From contig JAKLFF010000001.1 in NCBI GenBank assembly GCA_022711335.1, forward strand, positions 1-40,259: 40,259 nucleotides of DNA, written 5' to 3'. Position 1 is the first letter of the stretch. Every line of letters begins with the position of its first letter. The notes under the pieces were generated by a model. It searched no databases. It saw only the letters and a program-made list of their open reading frames with translations, and was not told where the DNA came from. Both the position numbers and the translations under genes were made by a program. This DNA comes from Patescibacteria group bacterium. GTDB lineage: Bacteria > Patescibacteriota > Minisyncoccia > Moranbacterales > UBA2206. Below are positions 13,940 to 21,786 of the stretch, piece after piece.

Positions 13940-15355
13940 ATGTCAAAAAACGAAATTACCATGGACAAAATAGTAAGCCTTTGCAAAAGAAGGGGGTTTG
14001 TATTTCCAGGATCCGAAATTTACGGCGGAATGGCCAATTCTTGGGACTACGGCCCTTATGGAACGGAACTTAAAAATAATATTGCTGATTCCTGGTGGCG
14101 GACATTCGTTCAAAATCGGGATGACATCGTCGGACTAGACAGCGCGATCATCACTAATCCGAAAGTCTGGGTGGCCTCCGGACATGTTAGCAATTTCAAT
14201 GATCCTCTCGTTGATTGCAAAAAATGCAAAACCCGGCACCGGGGAGATAAGCTGCTCGAAGAAAAAATCGGCGTGGACGAGACGACTAAAATTCCTATGG
14301 AAGAAATCGGAAAAAAGATGAATGAGCTGGAAATCAAATGCCCCAATTGCGGAAAAACGGATTGGACGGATGCCCGGAAATTTAATTTATTGTTCGAAAC
14401 ACAAATCGGAGTAGTAGCGGACAGTAAAAACATCGCTTATCTTCGCGGCGAGACAGCCCAGGGAATTTTCATCAACTTCAAGAATGTTTTGGATACGATG
14501 AGGACGAAACTGCCTTTCGGAATCGCCCAGGTTGGAAAAGCTTTTCGAAACGAAATCACTCCGGGAAACTTCATTTTTCGAACTCGGGAATTTGAACAGA
14601 TGGAAATCGAATATTTTATCCGTCCTCCGAAAGAAGAAAAAGATTGGCGGGTAATTTTTGAGAAATGGCAGGAAGATATAAAAAAATTTTTTTCTGAAGA
14701 TTTGGGATTGTCCGACAAAAATATGAAATGGCGCCGGCATGAAGACAACGAGCGATCATTTTATTCTAAGGACACTTATGATGTGGAATATAATTTTCCG
14801 TCAATCGGCTGGGGAGAGCTGCATGGCTTTGCCTATCGGACGGATTATGACCTGAAACAGCATATCGAGCACAGCGGAGCTAATTTATATTACCAGGACG
14901 CAGACGGAGAAAAATTCATTCCGCATTGCATCGAACCGTCTTTTGGCCTGACGCGAACTTTGCTGGCAGTATTAGCCGAAGCTTATACGGAAGAAACGAT
15001 TAAGGGAGAAGACGGAAAAGAAGAAATCCGGACGGTAATGAAATTCAAGAAAAATCTGGCGCCGATCAAAGTAGCCGTGTTTCCGCTGCTTCGCAACAAG
15101 CCGGAACTGGTGGAAAAAGCCAAGCAGGTGTTTGACAATCTGAAAACCAAATTCATGTGCGAGTTTGATGACAACGGAAACATTGGCAAGCGCTATCGCC
15201 GGCAGGACGAAATTGGAACGCCCTATTGCGTGACAGTGGATTTTAATACGCTTACAGATAATTCTGTGACTGTGAGGGATCGAGACACTATGAAACAGGA
15301 GAGGGTTAAAATTGAAGAATTGGAGAAATATCTTGACAAAAAGCTGGCAGACTGA
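13940..15355 (+). CDS. glyS: Glycyl-tRNA synthetase, single-chain (alpha2) type
   Basis: Charges tRNA-Gly. This 471-residue class II enzyme is of the homodimeric type, not the alpha2beta2 type. The N-terminal motif (SWDYGPYGTELKNNI) includes the glycine enzyme's WD-x-GP loop. A zinc-ribbon-like segment (CKKC near 94, CPNC near 134) follows. Motif 2 is FRNEITPGNFIFRTREFEQ (about 197-215) and motif 3 is PSFGLTRTLL (about 333-342). The anticodon-binding domain is C-terminal (APIKVAVFPLL onwards). Length is usual for the type. It is preceded by its own promoter and a glycine T-box, so uncharged tRNA-Gly should raise expression. It is followed by a candidate small RNA and a terminator. Confidence 0.93.
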   Translation: MSKNEITMDKIVSLCKRRGFVFPGSEIYGGMANSWDYGPYGTELKNNIADSWWRTFVQNRDDIVGLDSAIITNPKVWVASGHVSNFNDPLVDCKKCKTRHRGDKLLEEKIGVDETTKIPMEEIGKKMNELEIKCPNCGKTDWTDARKFNLLFETQIGVVADSKNIAYLRGETAQGIFINFKNVLDTMRTKLPFGIAQVGKAFRNEITPGNFIFRTREFEQMEIEYFIRPPKEEKDWRVIFEKWQEDIKKFFSEDLGLSDKNMKWRRHEDNERSFYSKDTYDVEYNFPSIGWGELHGFAYRTDYDLKQHIEHSGANLYYQDADGEKFIPHCIEPSFGLTRTLLAVLAEAYTEETIKGEDGKEEIRTVMKFKKNLAPIKVAVFPLLRNKPELVEKAKQVFDNLKTKFMCEFDDNGNIGKRYRRQDEIGTPYCVTVDFNTLTDNSVTVRDRDTMKQERVKIEELEKYLDKKLAD

Positions 15356-15361
15356 TAGTTT
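15333..15361 (+). promoter_or_regulatory. Candidate promoter inside the end of glyS
   Basis: TTGACA (15333-15338), 17 bases, TAGTTT (15356-15361). The -35 is perfect and the -10 is weak. Transcription would start near 15368, at the first pairing arm of the structured region. Confidence 0.4.
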
Positions 15362-15367
15362 GTCATA

Positions 15368-15546
15368 GGCGATGGGAGACAAATTTGTTTGTCTCTGGAG
15401 CATCCGACAATCTCGGATTGGGCACTGCAAAATGTCTGGCATCGCAAGCCTTTTGTCAAGACTCCGCTAAAGGCTGTCTGACGCAAGGCACCTTTTGTTT
15501 CAGAATGTTTTCTTGGCTCGTCTAGGTTTTATAGACGAGCTTTTTT
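15368..15546 (+). ncRNA. Candidate structured small RNA after glyS
   Basis: GCGATG (15369-15374) pairs with CATCGC (15440-15445) and encloses two perfect hairpins: GAGACAAA/TTTGTCTC (15376-15395) and ATCCGA/TCGGAT (15402-15418). AGCCTTT/AAAGGCT follows (about 15447-15475), and then a terminator. A promoter with a perfect -35 sits just upstream. The size (about 180 nt) is that of 6S RNA, but the open central bubble of 6S was not evident. It could instead be the 3' untranslated part of glyS or clustered palindromic repeats. Confidence 0.4.
15516..15546 (+). terminator. Intrinsic terminator
   Basis: GCTCGTCTA (15516-15524) pairs perfectly with TAGACGAGC (15532-15540), followed by six T. Confidence 0.9.
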
Positions 15547-15567
15547 CTTGCATTTCAGGCTAAAATA

Positions 15568-15603
15568 TTATAAAGTAACTAGTAATCAGTAATTAGTAAC
15601 TGG
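15568..15603. repeat. A/T-rich spacer repeat, family R6
   Basis: Short tandem AGTAACTAGTAATCAGTAAT words ending six bases before the next start codon. Confidence 0.5.
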
Positions 15604-15608
15604 TAAAT

Positions 15609-16559
15609 ATGACTATTCAACAAATTTATAAATTAGCTATTGAAATGGGCATAAAGAGCGATTTTCGTTCGAAAAAAGAAATTGCCGAATATTTGAAGCT
15701 GAAAAAGGAAGAATTCGACAATTTACCGAAAGATGAAAAACAATATTTCGACCAGGAAAAATTAAATAACCCTTATTCCGACACGCGGATCCATTTTGAC
15801 TCCGGTAAGAAAGATATCAAAAAGATTTTTGCAGGAATTGATGTGACACCCGGGTCAATCTATATCGCTGAGGAACTTCACGGTGACCTTATTATCAATC
15901 ATCATCCGGTAGGATTGGCTTTGGCTGGACTAGATGGAGTTATGGATTATCAGGTTGATCAGATGGAGAAATTTGGAATACCAGTGACGATTGCCGAAAA
16001 GCTGATTCACAAAAGAATTTCTGAGGTGGTGCGGGGAATAAGTCCGGAAAACCACTATGAGATAGTTGATGCGGCAAAGCTCATGAAAATAAGTCTCATA
16101 AATGTCCATACGCCAGCCGATAATCTAGTGGCAAAATATGTTACTGATAAAATAGAAAAAGCTAGGCTGAAATATGTGAAAGATATTATGAAAGTTCTTA
16201 TGGAAATTCCAGAATATCAGGAAGCTAAGAGACAAGGCAGTGGTCCAATGGTTTTTTCTGGAAAAGAAAGTAACCGATGCGGAAAAATTGCTGTATCTGA
16301 AATGACTGGAGGAACAGAGGGCTCGAAAGATATTTATCAAGCCATGGCTAATGCCGGAATCGGAACAATTATCGGGATGCATTTGAGTGAAGATCATAGA
16401 AAATCTGCCGAAGCGGCGCATATCAACGTGGTTATTGCCGGACATATTTCTTCCGATTCTCTTGGAATGAATTTGTTTTTGGATGAGCTGGAAAAGAAGA
16501 AAATGGAGATTGTGCCGTTCGGGGGACTTATAAGAATTAGCAGAATAAAAAGAAAATAA
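15609..16559 (+). CDS. NIF3 / DUF34 family metal-binding protein
   Basis: A 316-residue member of the NIF3 (DUF34) family, a widespread di-metal protein of uncertain reaction, sometimes linked to GTP cyclohydrolase-like or nucleotide chemistry. The family motif LIINHHPVG (about 96-104) supplies the two His ligands. A second conserved stretch ISLINVHTPADN (about 160-171) and the C-terminal AGHISSDSLGMN (about 280-291) give further metal ligands. The first 75 residues are a charged N-terminal extension with helical character. It stands alone behind the glyS terminator, and a plausible promoter (TTGCAT-N17-TAAAGT) lies near 15548-15576. Family assignment is good; role unknown. Confidence 0.8.
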   Translation: MTIQQIYKLAIEMGIKSDFRSKKEIAEYLKLKKEEFDNLPKDEKQYFDQEKLNNPYSDTRIHFDSGKKDIKKIFAGIDVTPGSIYIAEELHGDLIINHHPVGLALAGLDGVMDYQVDQMEKFGIPVTIAEKLIHKRISEVVRGISPENHYEIVDAAKLMKISLINVHTPADNLVAKYVTDKIEKARLKYVKDIMKVLMEIPEYQEAKRQGSGPMVFSGKESNRCGKIAVSEMTGGTEGSKDIYQAMANAGIGTIIGMHLSEDHRKSAEAAHINVVIAGHISSDSLGMNLFLDELEKKKMEIVPFGGLIRISRIKRK

Positions 16560-16561
16560 AT

Positions 16562-16684
16562 TCAGCTTAATAATTTTCAATTAACAATTTACAATTTTCA
16601 ATAAATTTACAATTAATCAATTTACAATTGATAATTGAAGCTTGAAAATTGATTGTAAATTGATCATTGACAATTGTAAATTCA
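16562..16684. repeat. A/T-rich inverted-repeat spacer, family R4
   Basis: Dense copies of CAATTTACAATT and its complement over 120 bases, ending at the start of the M16 gene. It can fold into one long weak hairpin. Confidence 0.65.
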
Positions 16685-16685
16685 T

Positions 16686-17951
16686 ATGAAATATAAAAAA
16701 ATAGTATTGAAAAATGGTTTGCGTATTATCACTGTTCCTATGCACGAAACCCAGACGGTGACGGTCATGATCATGGTTGGCGTCGGGAGCCGCTATGAAA
16801 CGGAAAAAGAAGCTGGAATCTCCCATTTTATCGAGCATATGTTTTTTAAAGGCACGAAAAAGCGTCCGACCACTCTCCATATCTCTGAAGAATTGGATGC
16901 GATTGGCGGAGAATTTAACGCGTTTACGGCTAAAGACAAAACGATGTATTTCGCCAAAGTGGATTCGAAACATGTAAGTACAGCGCTCGATGTTGTTTGC
17001 GACATATATCTCAATTCCAAAATAGATGAAAAAGAAATTGAAAGAGAGCGGGGAACAATACTTCAGGAGCTCAATATGTACGAAGATACTCCGACAAGAA
17101 ATGTCAGTGATGTTTTTGAAACGATGCTTTACCCGGATCCTTTGGGACGGGAAATAATCGGAAGCAAAAAAACGCTCATGTCGTTTAGAAGAAAGGATTT
17201 TGCCGATTATATGGAAAGATTTTATCGGGCCAATGACACAGTCGTATGCGTGGCCGGAAAATTCAACGAAAAAGATATCCTGAATAAAATAAAAAAATAT
17301 TTCGGCCAGATGGAAGTGGGAAAAAAGCCGAAGATCGTAAAAGTCTTTGAAAATCAGAAAAAATCGGAAATAAAAATAAAATTCAAAAAAACCGACCAGA
17401 CGCATTTTGTTTTAGGAACGCGGGCCTATGATTTCAACCACAAAGACCGGTTTGCTCTGGCTCTGCTTTCGATAATTTTAGGCGGGTCAATGTCCAGCCG
17501 GCTTTTCATTGAAGTTCGGGAAAAACGGGGTTTGGCCTATTATGTCCGGACGATGGTGGAATCTTACGAAGACGTGGGATACATCGCGACGCAGGCCGGA
17601 GTGGAGCATAAAAATTTAGAGTTGGCCGTAAAAACGATTCTGGCGGAATATAAAAAAATATCCCAGGAAAAAGTGAACTCTAAAGAACTTCAAAAGGCCA
17701 AGGATTACATCAAGGGCAAGACAGTGATGGGCATGGAGGCATCGGACGAAGTGGCGATGTTTTTCATTGACCAGGAAGTGATGAAAAAGAAAATAACGGC
17801 TCTTTCGGACAAATTCAAGCTGATTGATAAAGTGACGGAGGATGATATAATGAGAGTGGCGAAAGATGTTTTTCGAAATGAAAAGCTGAATCTGGCTGTT
17901 ATTGGCCCGCACAAAGATAAAAGCAAGCTGGAAAAAACAATAAAATTATAA
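16686..17951 (+). CDS. M16 family zinc peptidase (insulinase-like)
   Basis: A 421-residue single-unit M16 peptidase, like bacterial processing-peptidase homologues. The inverted zinc motif HxxEH is H47-F-I-E50-H51. The distal glutamate is E128 within RGTILQELNMYEDTP, 77 residues after H51, as expected. The second M16 domain (about 215-400) contains the conserved SRLFIEVREKRGLAYYV segment. There is no signal peptide, so it should be cytoplasmic unless exported another way. It probably degrades peptides. The AI-2E permease starts 8 bases after its stop, so the two are likely co-transcribed. Confidence 0.9.
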   Translation: MKYKKIVLKNGLRIITVPMHETQTVTVMIMVGVGSRYETEKEAGISHFIEHMFFKGTKKRPTTLHISEELDAIGGEFNAFTAKDKTMYFAKVDSKHVSTALDVVCDIYLNSKIDEKEIERERGTILQELNMYEDTPTRNVSDVFETMLYPDPLGREIIGSKKTLMSFRRKDFADYMERFYRANDTVVCVAGKFNEKDILNKIKKYFGQMEVGKKPKIVKVFENQKKSEIKIKFKKTDQTHFVLGTRAYDFNHKDRFALALLSIILGGSMSSRLFIEVREKRGLAYYVRTMVESYEDVGYIATQAGVEHKNLELAVKTILAEYKKISQEKVNSKELQKAKDYIKGKTVMGMEASDEVAMFFIDQEVMKKKITALSDKFKLIDKVTEDDIMRVAKDVFRNEKLNLAVIGPHKDKSKLEKTIKL

Positions 17952-17958
17952 AAATATT

Positions 17959-18987
17959 ATGGAAAGCAGAAAAATTGAAATTTCAACCAGCATAGTTTTC
18001 AAAACCATCCTGATCCTTTTGGGATTGTGGTTTGTGTTTCTTGTCCGAGATGTCCTTATCTTGCTTATTATTTCCGTGATTGTCGTAGCGGCCATTGAGC
18101 CAGCGGTGGATTATTTTCAGAAGAGAAAAATTCCAAGAAGCCTTAGCGTTCTTGCGATATATATTTTGCTTTTTGCGCTGATCAGCGTGGGATTTTCTCT
18201 TCTTATTCCGCCAATAGCCAGCCAGTTCCAGGATTTTTCCCAGAATTATCCGCAGTATTCGCAGAAATTCCGCGATTCTATCGGTCCAATTAGGGATTTT
18301 ATCGAAATAAACCACATCAATATCACTTCCGAACAGATTTTCAGCGAACTGGGGAGCAATGTTGCCAATTTTACCAAAAATATATTTTCCAAGACCATAG
18401 GAGTGTTTTCAGGCTTTATTTCCATAATAGTGGTTTTTTCACTGACCTTTTATATGTCAGCCAAAGAAGACGCAATTACCCAGTTCGTAGCTTCCGTTAC
18501 TCCGGAAGACCACAGAAAATATGCTGTGGGCCTCACGAGCCGGATAAAAGATAAGATAGGAAAATGGCTTTTGGGACAGTTTCTTTTGATGTTTTTGATT
18601 GCTGTTTTTGATTTTATCGGCTTGAGCCTCATCGGTGTTCCGTACGCGCTGATCCTGGCGATATTTGCCGGAATAATGGAAATTATTCCTTACATCGGAC
18701 CGATTGTTTCGGCTGTTCCGGGGGTGCTTTTGGGATTTATGATTTCTCCGACTGTCGGACTGCTGGCGATAGGTGTTTATGTAATTGCCCAGCAGGTTGA
18801 AAATAATATAATCGTCCCGCAGGTAATGAAAAAAGCCGTCGGGCTAAATCCAATTGCCGTTATTTTGGCCCTTATGGTAGGCGCGAAAATTGCCGGAACG
18901 CTTGGAGCTATTTTAGCCATACCTGTTGCTACGGCTGTAAGTTTGTTTTTAGGGGACATAATGAATGGGAGAAATAAAGAAGCTTGA
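17959..18987 (+). CDS. AI-2E family transporter (PerM/TqsA type)
   Basis: A 342-residue integral membrane protein with about seven to eight hydrophobic segments. The family pattern is clear: an N-terminal pair of helices, a hydrophilic segment with amphipathic helices (about 85-150), then the conserved C-terminal block (PYALILAIFAGIMEIIPYIG, then VVAQQ-like VIAQQVENNIIVPQVM). Members export small molecules or have Na+/H+ antiport activity; the true substrate is often unknown. It lies in an operon with the M16 peptidase and ends at the terminator at 19012-19034. Confidence 0.88.
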   Translation: MESRKIEISTSIVFKTILILLGLWFVFLVRDVLILLIISVIVVAAIEPAVDYFQKRKIPRSLSVLAIYILLFALISVGFSLLIPPIASQFQDFSQNYPQYSQKFRDSIGPIRDFIEINHINITSEQIFSELGSNVANFTKNIFSKTIGVFSGFISIIVVFSLTFYMSAKEDAITQFVASVTPEDHRKYAVGLTSRIKDKIGKWLLGQFLLMFLIAVFDFIGLSLIGVPYALILAIFAGIMEIIPYIGPIVSAVPGVLLGFMISPTVGLLAIGVYVIAQQVENNIIVPQVMKKAVGLNPIAVILALMVGAKIAGTLGAILAIPVATAVSLFLGDIMNGRNKEA

Positions 18988-19011
18988 ACTTAGTTTGAAA
19001 AAGCTGATTTA

Positions 19012-19034
19012 AAAACCGGGCAAAACCCGGTTTT
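19012..19034. terminator. Bidirectional terminator between convergent genes
   Basis: AAAACCGGG (19012-19020) pairs perfectly with CCCGGTTTT (19026-19034) around CAAAA. It serves the permease gene and overlaps the last two bases of the minus-strand gene. Confidence 0.85.
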
Positions 19035-19509
19035 ATAATATTATAAGAAGCAATATGGCAGCTGTTGAAATCAGTATATCGTTTGCCGCGTTTCGAAATG
19101 TCCATTGACGCTCTTTAGAATATTTGGGAAATTTTGAATAACGATGCGCCCAGGAATGAAAGGCCTTGATTTTGGCAAGAATTTTGCTTTGCCTGAATGT
19201 CCAATGCATGAGAGTAATAAAATCCGGCAGGATTGAAAAAAATGTTCCAATTAAGACATTTCTTATTTCCAATAAATCCAGATTTCGAAAGCATATAAAT
19301 AAAAATATTATGGAAAAACCAATAAACAAATCCAACGCCACTTTCCACCATGTATTTTTGACAGTTGCAACTCTATTATCAAAATATTCGCCATGACGAA
19401 AACTATCCAGGAAATAATGGACTGCGAGCGAAGCTAAAATTATTATCCAGGGATTATTTATATTTTTTCCAATAACCGCGCCGGTGAGGGCGTGAGTAGC
19501 GAGAATCAT
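19033..19509 (-). CDS. Membrane protein resembling DUF457/YdjM
   Basis: A 158-residue membrane protein with about four helices. The N-terminal THALTGAVIG and the HYFLDSFRHGE segment (His/Asp-rich at a membrane edge), then ILPDFITLMHW, recall the YdjM/DUF457 family of membrane-bound putative metal-dependent hydrolases. That similarity is by eye and moderate. A basic, aromatic stretch (HSWAHRYSKFPKYSKERQW) precedes the last helix. The gene is convergent with the permease. No clear Shine-Dalgarno precedes the ATG. Confidence 0.65.
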   Translation of the reverse strand: MILATHALTGAVIGKNINNPWIIILASLAVHYFLDSFRHGEYFDNRVATVKNTWWKVALDLFIGFSIIFLFICFRNLDLLEIRNVLIGTFFSILPDFITLMHWTFRQSKILAKIKAFHSWAHRYSKFPKYSKERQWTFRNAANDILISTAAILLLIIL

Positions 19510-19516
19510 AGATTTA

Positions 19517-19598
19517 AATGGTTAAATTGCTAAATGGTTAAATTGTTGTTAAGATAAATCTAGGCTTTTTTAGCCATTTAACCATCTGACAATTTAAC
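19517..19598. repeat. A/T-rich inverted repeat, family R5
   Basis: AAATGGTTAAATTG occurs twice and is followed by its inverted form AGCCATTTAAC. It fills the divergent spacer and ends just before rsmI. Another copy lies before atpF (25128-25193). Confidence 0.7.
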
Positions 19599-19599
19599 A

Positions 19600-20286
19600 A
19601 TGAATTCAGGGATATTATACATCGTTGCAACCCCAATTGGCAATCTGGAAGATATCACTTTTCGGGCTGTTAAAGCATTAGAAAAAGCTGATTTGATTTT
19701 TTGCGAGGATACGAGAGTGACAAAAAAACTGCTTGATCATTATAAAATAGTCGCCGAAACCCGGTCTTTCTATGGACACGGATCAAAATCCCGAAAACCG
19801 GAACCTAATTTTGAATATATAATTTCCGAATTAAAAGCAGGGAAGAATGTTGCTTTTGTAACTGATGCCGGAACGCCGGGAATTTCCGATCCGGGAAACA
19901 GGCTGGTTGCAAAAGCGATTGAAAACGGAATAGCGGTGTTTCCTGTTTCTGGGGCATCGGCGCTCACGACTCTGGCCAGTATTTCTGGAATTGATCTAGC
20001 CAAGTTTATGTTTTTAGGTTTTCCACCGCACAAAAAAGGACGGGAAACATTTTTCAAAGAAGTTGCGGGGTTTAAATATCCGGTTATATATTATGAATCC
20101 CCGCACCGATTGATTAAAAATTTAGAATTATTAAGAAGTTTATCTTCTGAAAAAAATATTATCCTCGGCCGGGAGCTGACCAAAATGTTTGAGGAAGTCG
20201 TGCGGGGGACAGTCAGTGAAGTTTTGGATTATTTTAAGGATAATGAGGAAAAGGTGAGGGGGGAGATAGCGGTAATTGTTTATTAA
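19600..20286 (+). CDS. rsmI: 16S rRNA (cytidine1402-2'-O)-methyltransferase
   Basis: RsmI methylates the ribose of C1402 in the ribosomal P site. Motifs in this 228-residue protein are LYIVATPIGNLEDIT (6-20), CEDTR (35-39), VTDAGTPGISDPG (about 88-100), PVSGASA (113-119) and the YESPHR segment (about 167-172). The usual protein is about 280 residues; this one ends at GEIAVIVY and lacks the small C-terminal domain. The catalytic tetrapyrrole-methylase fold is complete. metG starts 6 bases after the stop, so translation is probably coupled. Confidence 0.93.
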   Translation: MNSGILYIVATPIGNLEDITFRAVKALEKADLIFCEDTRVTKKLLDHYKIVAETRSFYGHGSKSRKPEPNFEYIISELKAGKNVAFVTDAGTPGISDPGNRLVAKAIENGIAVFPVSGASALTTLASISGIDLAKFMFLGFPPHKKGRETFFKEVAGFKYPVIYYESPHRLIKNLELLRSLSSEKNIILGRELTKMFEEVVRGTVSEVLDYFKDNEEKVRGEIAVIVY

Positions 20287-20292
20287 TTTTTT

Positions 20293-21729
20293 ATGGATAA
20301 AAACAAGTTTTATATCACAACCACACTTGCTTATGTCAATGCCGATCCACATATTGGTTTTGCGCGGGAGATTGTGCAGGCTGATGTTTTGGCGCGGTTT
20401 CACCGTTCAATTGGAGATGAAGTTTTTTTTAATACCGGAACAGATGAACATGGACTCAAAATTTTCCGAAAAGCCCAGGAACTGGAAATAGACGTCCAGA
20501 AATATTGCGACGAAAAAGCGGAAAATTTCAAGAAACTAAAAGGGATGCTAAATCTCACTTTTGATAGTTTCATTAGGACGACCGATGAGCATCATGTGAA
20601 AGCAGCGCAGGAATTTTGGAAGATTTGCGATAAAAAAGGAGATATATATAAAAAATTATACAAAGTCAAATACTGTGTCGGATGCGAGTTGGAAAAAACC
20701 GAATCGGAATTGGTGGATGGAAAATGTCCGCTTCATCCGAATATGGAAATTGAAATCATTTCCGAAGAAAATTATTTTTTCCGATTTTCTCGGTATCAGG
20801 AAAAACTTTTGAAATTATACGAAGAAAATCCTAATTTTGTTTTGCCGAAAAAGCGAATGAACGAAATCAGGAGCTTTGTAGAAATGGGGCTTGAGGATTT
20901 CAGCATTTCTCGTCTCAAAAACAAAATGCCTTGGGGCGTTCCAGTTCCGGGCGATGACGAGCAGGTGATGTATGTCTGGTTTGATGCGCTGGTAGACTAT
21001 GTTTCCACGCTGGGCTGGCCTGGTGACACAGAAAAATTTGAAAAATTCTGGCCGGGTTATCAGCTTTGCGGGAAAGACAATCTTCGCCAGCAAGCTGCAA
21101 TGTGGCAGGCGATGCTCATGTCCGCAGGTCTTCCTAACTCCAAACAAGTTTTTGTAAATGGCTTTATCACTTCTAAAGGTGAGAAAATGAGCAAAAGCCT
21201 GGGAAATGTCATTAACCCACAAGATATGGTAGTAAAATTCGGCGTGGACGGAACGAGGTATCTTTTGCTAAGTTCTGGAACTTTCGGTGAAGACAGTGAT
21301 TTAAACTGGGAAGGAATGGTGGAAAAATATAATGCAGATCTTGCTAACGGACTGGGCAATCTTTTATCGCGAGTGATTAAGCTTTCAGAAAAAATAGACG
21401 CGGGGATAGCTCCAAAGGCGAGGCCTTTGGAGTCCAAAGGCCTCGCCTTTGGAGACTTTGGAGAATTTTTTGGCAAGTTGGAATTAAGCCAGTCATTAGA
21501 ATATATTTGGAAAATCATACAGGATAACAATAAGTATATTGAAGAAAATAAGCCTTGGGAATTGACGCATAATCATCCGGAAAAATTTCAGAAAATTATG
21601 GAAAAGCTGCTAAATGATTTATCTTCAATTTCCCAACTTCTTGAATCTTTTATGCCTGAAACTTCTGAAAAAATCAAAAAAGCGCTGGAAACTAAGCAAG
21701 CTATCGCATTGTTTCCCAGAATTAAATAA
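20293..21729 (+). CDS. metG: Methionyl-tRNA synthetase
   Basis: Charges tRNA-Met. A 478-residue class I enzyme without the C-terminal dimerisation (tRNA-binding) domain. The HIGH signature reads H20-I-G-F23, so the last His is Phe; KMSKS (about 298-302) is normal. One zinc knuckle (CVGCELEKTESELVDGKCPLH) lies near 131-153. The GTDEHG and YVWFDALVDY stretches are typical. A perfect 22-base inverted repeat (21410-21454) is in frame near residues 374-388, in the linker to the anticodon-binding helical domain. It follows rsmI directly. The HIGF form may be a lineage variant. Function is otherwise secure. Confidence 0.92.
   Translation: MDKNKFYITTTLAYVNADPHIGFAREIVQADVLARFHRSIGDEVFFNTGTDEHGLKIFRKAQELEIDVQKYCDEKAENFKKLKGMLNLTFDSFIRTTDEHHVKAAQEFWKICDKKGDIYKKLYKVKYCVGCELEKTESELVDGKCPLHPNMEIEIISEENYFFRFSRYQEKLLKLYEENPNFVLPKKRMNEIRSFVEMGLEDFSISRLKNKMPWGVPVPGDDEQVMYVWFDALVDYVSTLGWPGDTEKFEKFWPGYQLCGKDNLRQQAAMWQAMLMSAGLPNSKQVFVNGFITSKGEKMSKSLGNVINPQDMVVKFGVDGTRYLLLSSGTFGEDSDLNWEGMVEKYNADLANGLGNLLSRVIKLSEKIDAGIAPKARPLESKGLAFGDFGEFFGKLELSQSLEYIWKIIQDNNKYIEENKPWELTHNHPEKFQKIMEKLLNDLSSISQLLESFMPETSEKIKKALETKQAIALFPRIK
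21410..21454 (+). repeat. Perfect inverted repeat within metG
   Basis: Arms of 22 bases (21410-21431 and 21433-21454) around one G; each arm contains CCAAAGGCGAGGCCTTTGG or its complement, which is itself partly palindromic. It codes in phase for a segment beginning PKARPLESKG. Confidence 0.9.
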
Positions 21730-21740
21730 ATTTTTTTCAA

Positions 21741-21783
21741 CCCTCCCCTTTAATTCCCCTCCCTTCCAGGGAGAGGAGGAATG
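21741..21783 (+). repeat. Inverted repeat R3, copy 2, carrying the tatD ribosome-binding site
   Basis: CCCTCCCCTTTAATTCCCCT on the left; CAGGGAGAGGAGGAATG on the right. The right arm supplies GGAGG for tatD at 21787, at a spacing of seven. The first ATG (21781) is too close to GGAGG. Confidence 0.75.
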
Positions 21784-21786
21784 TGT

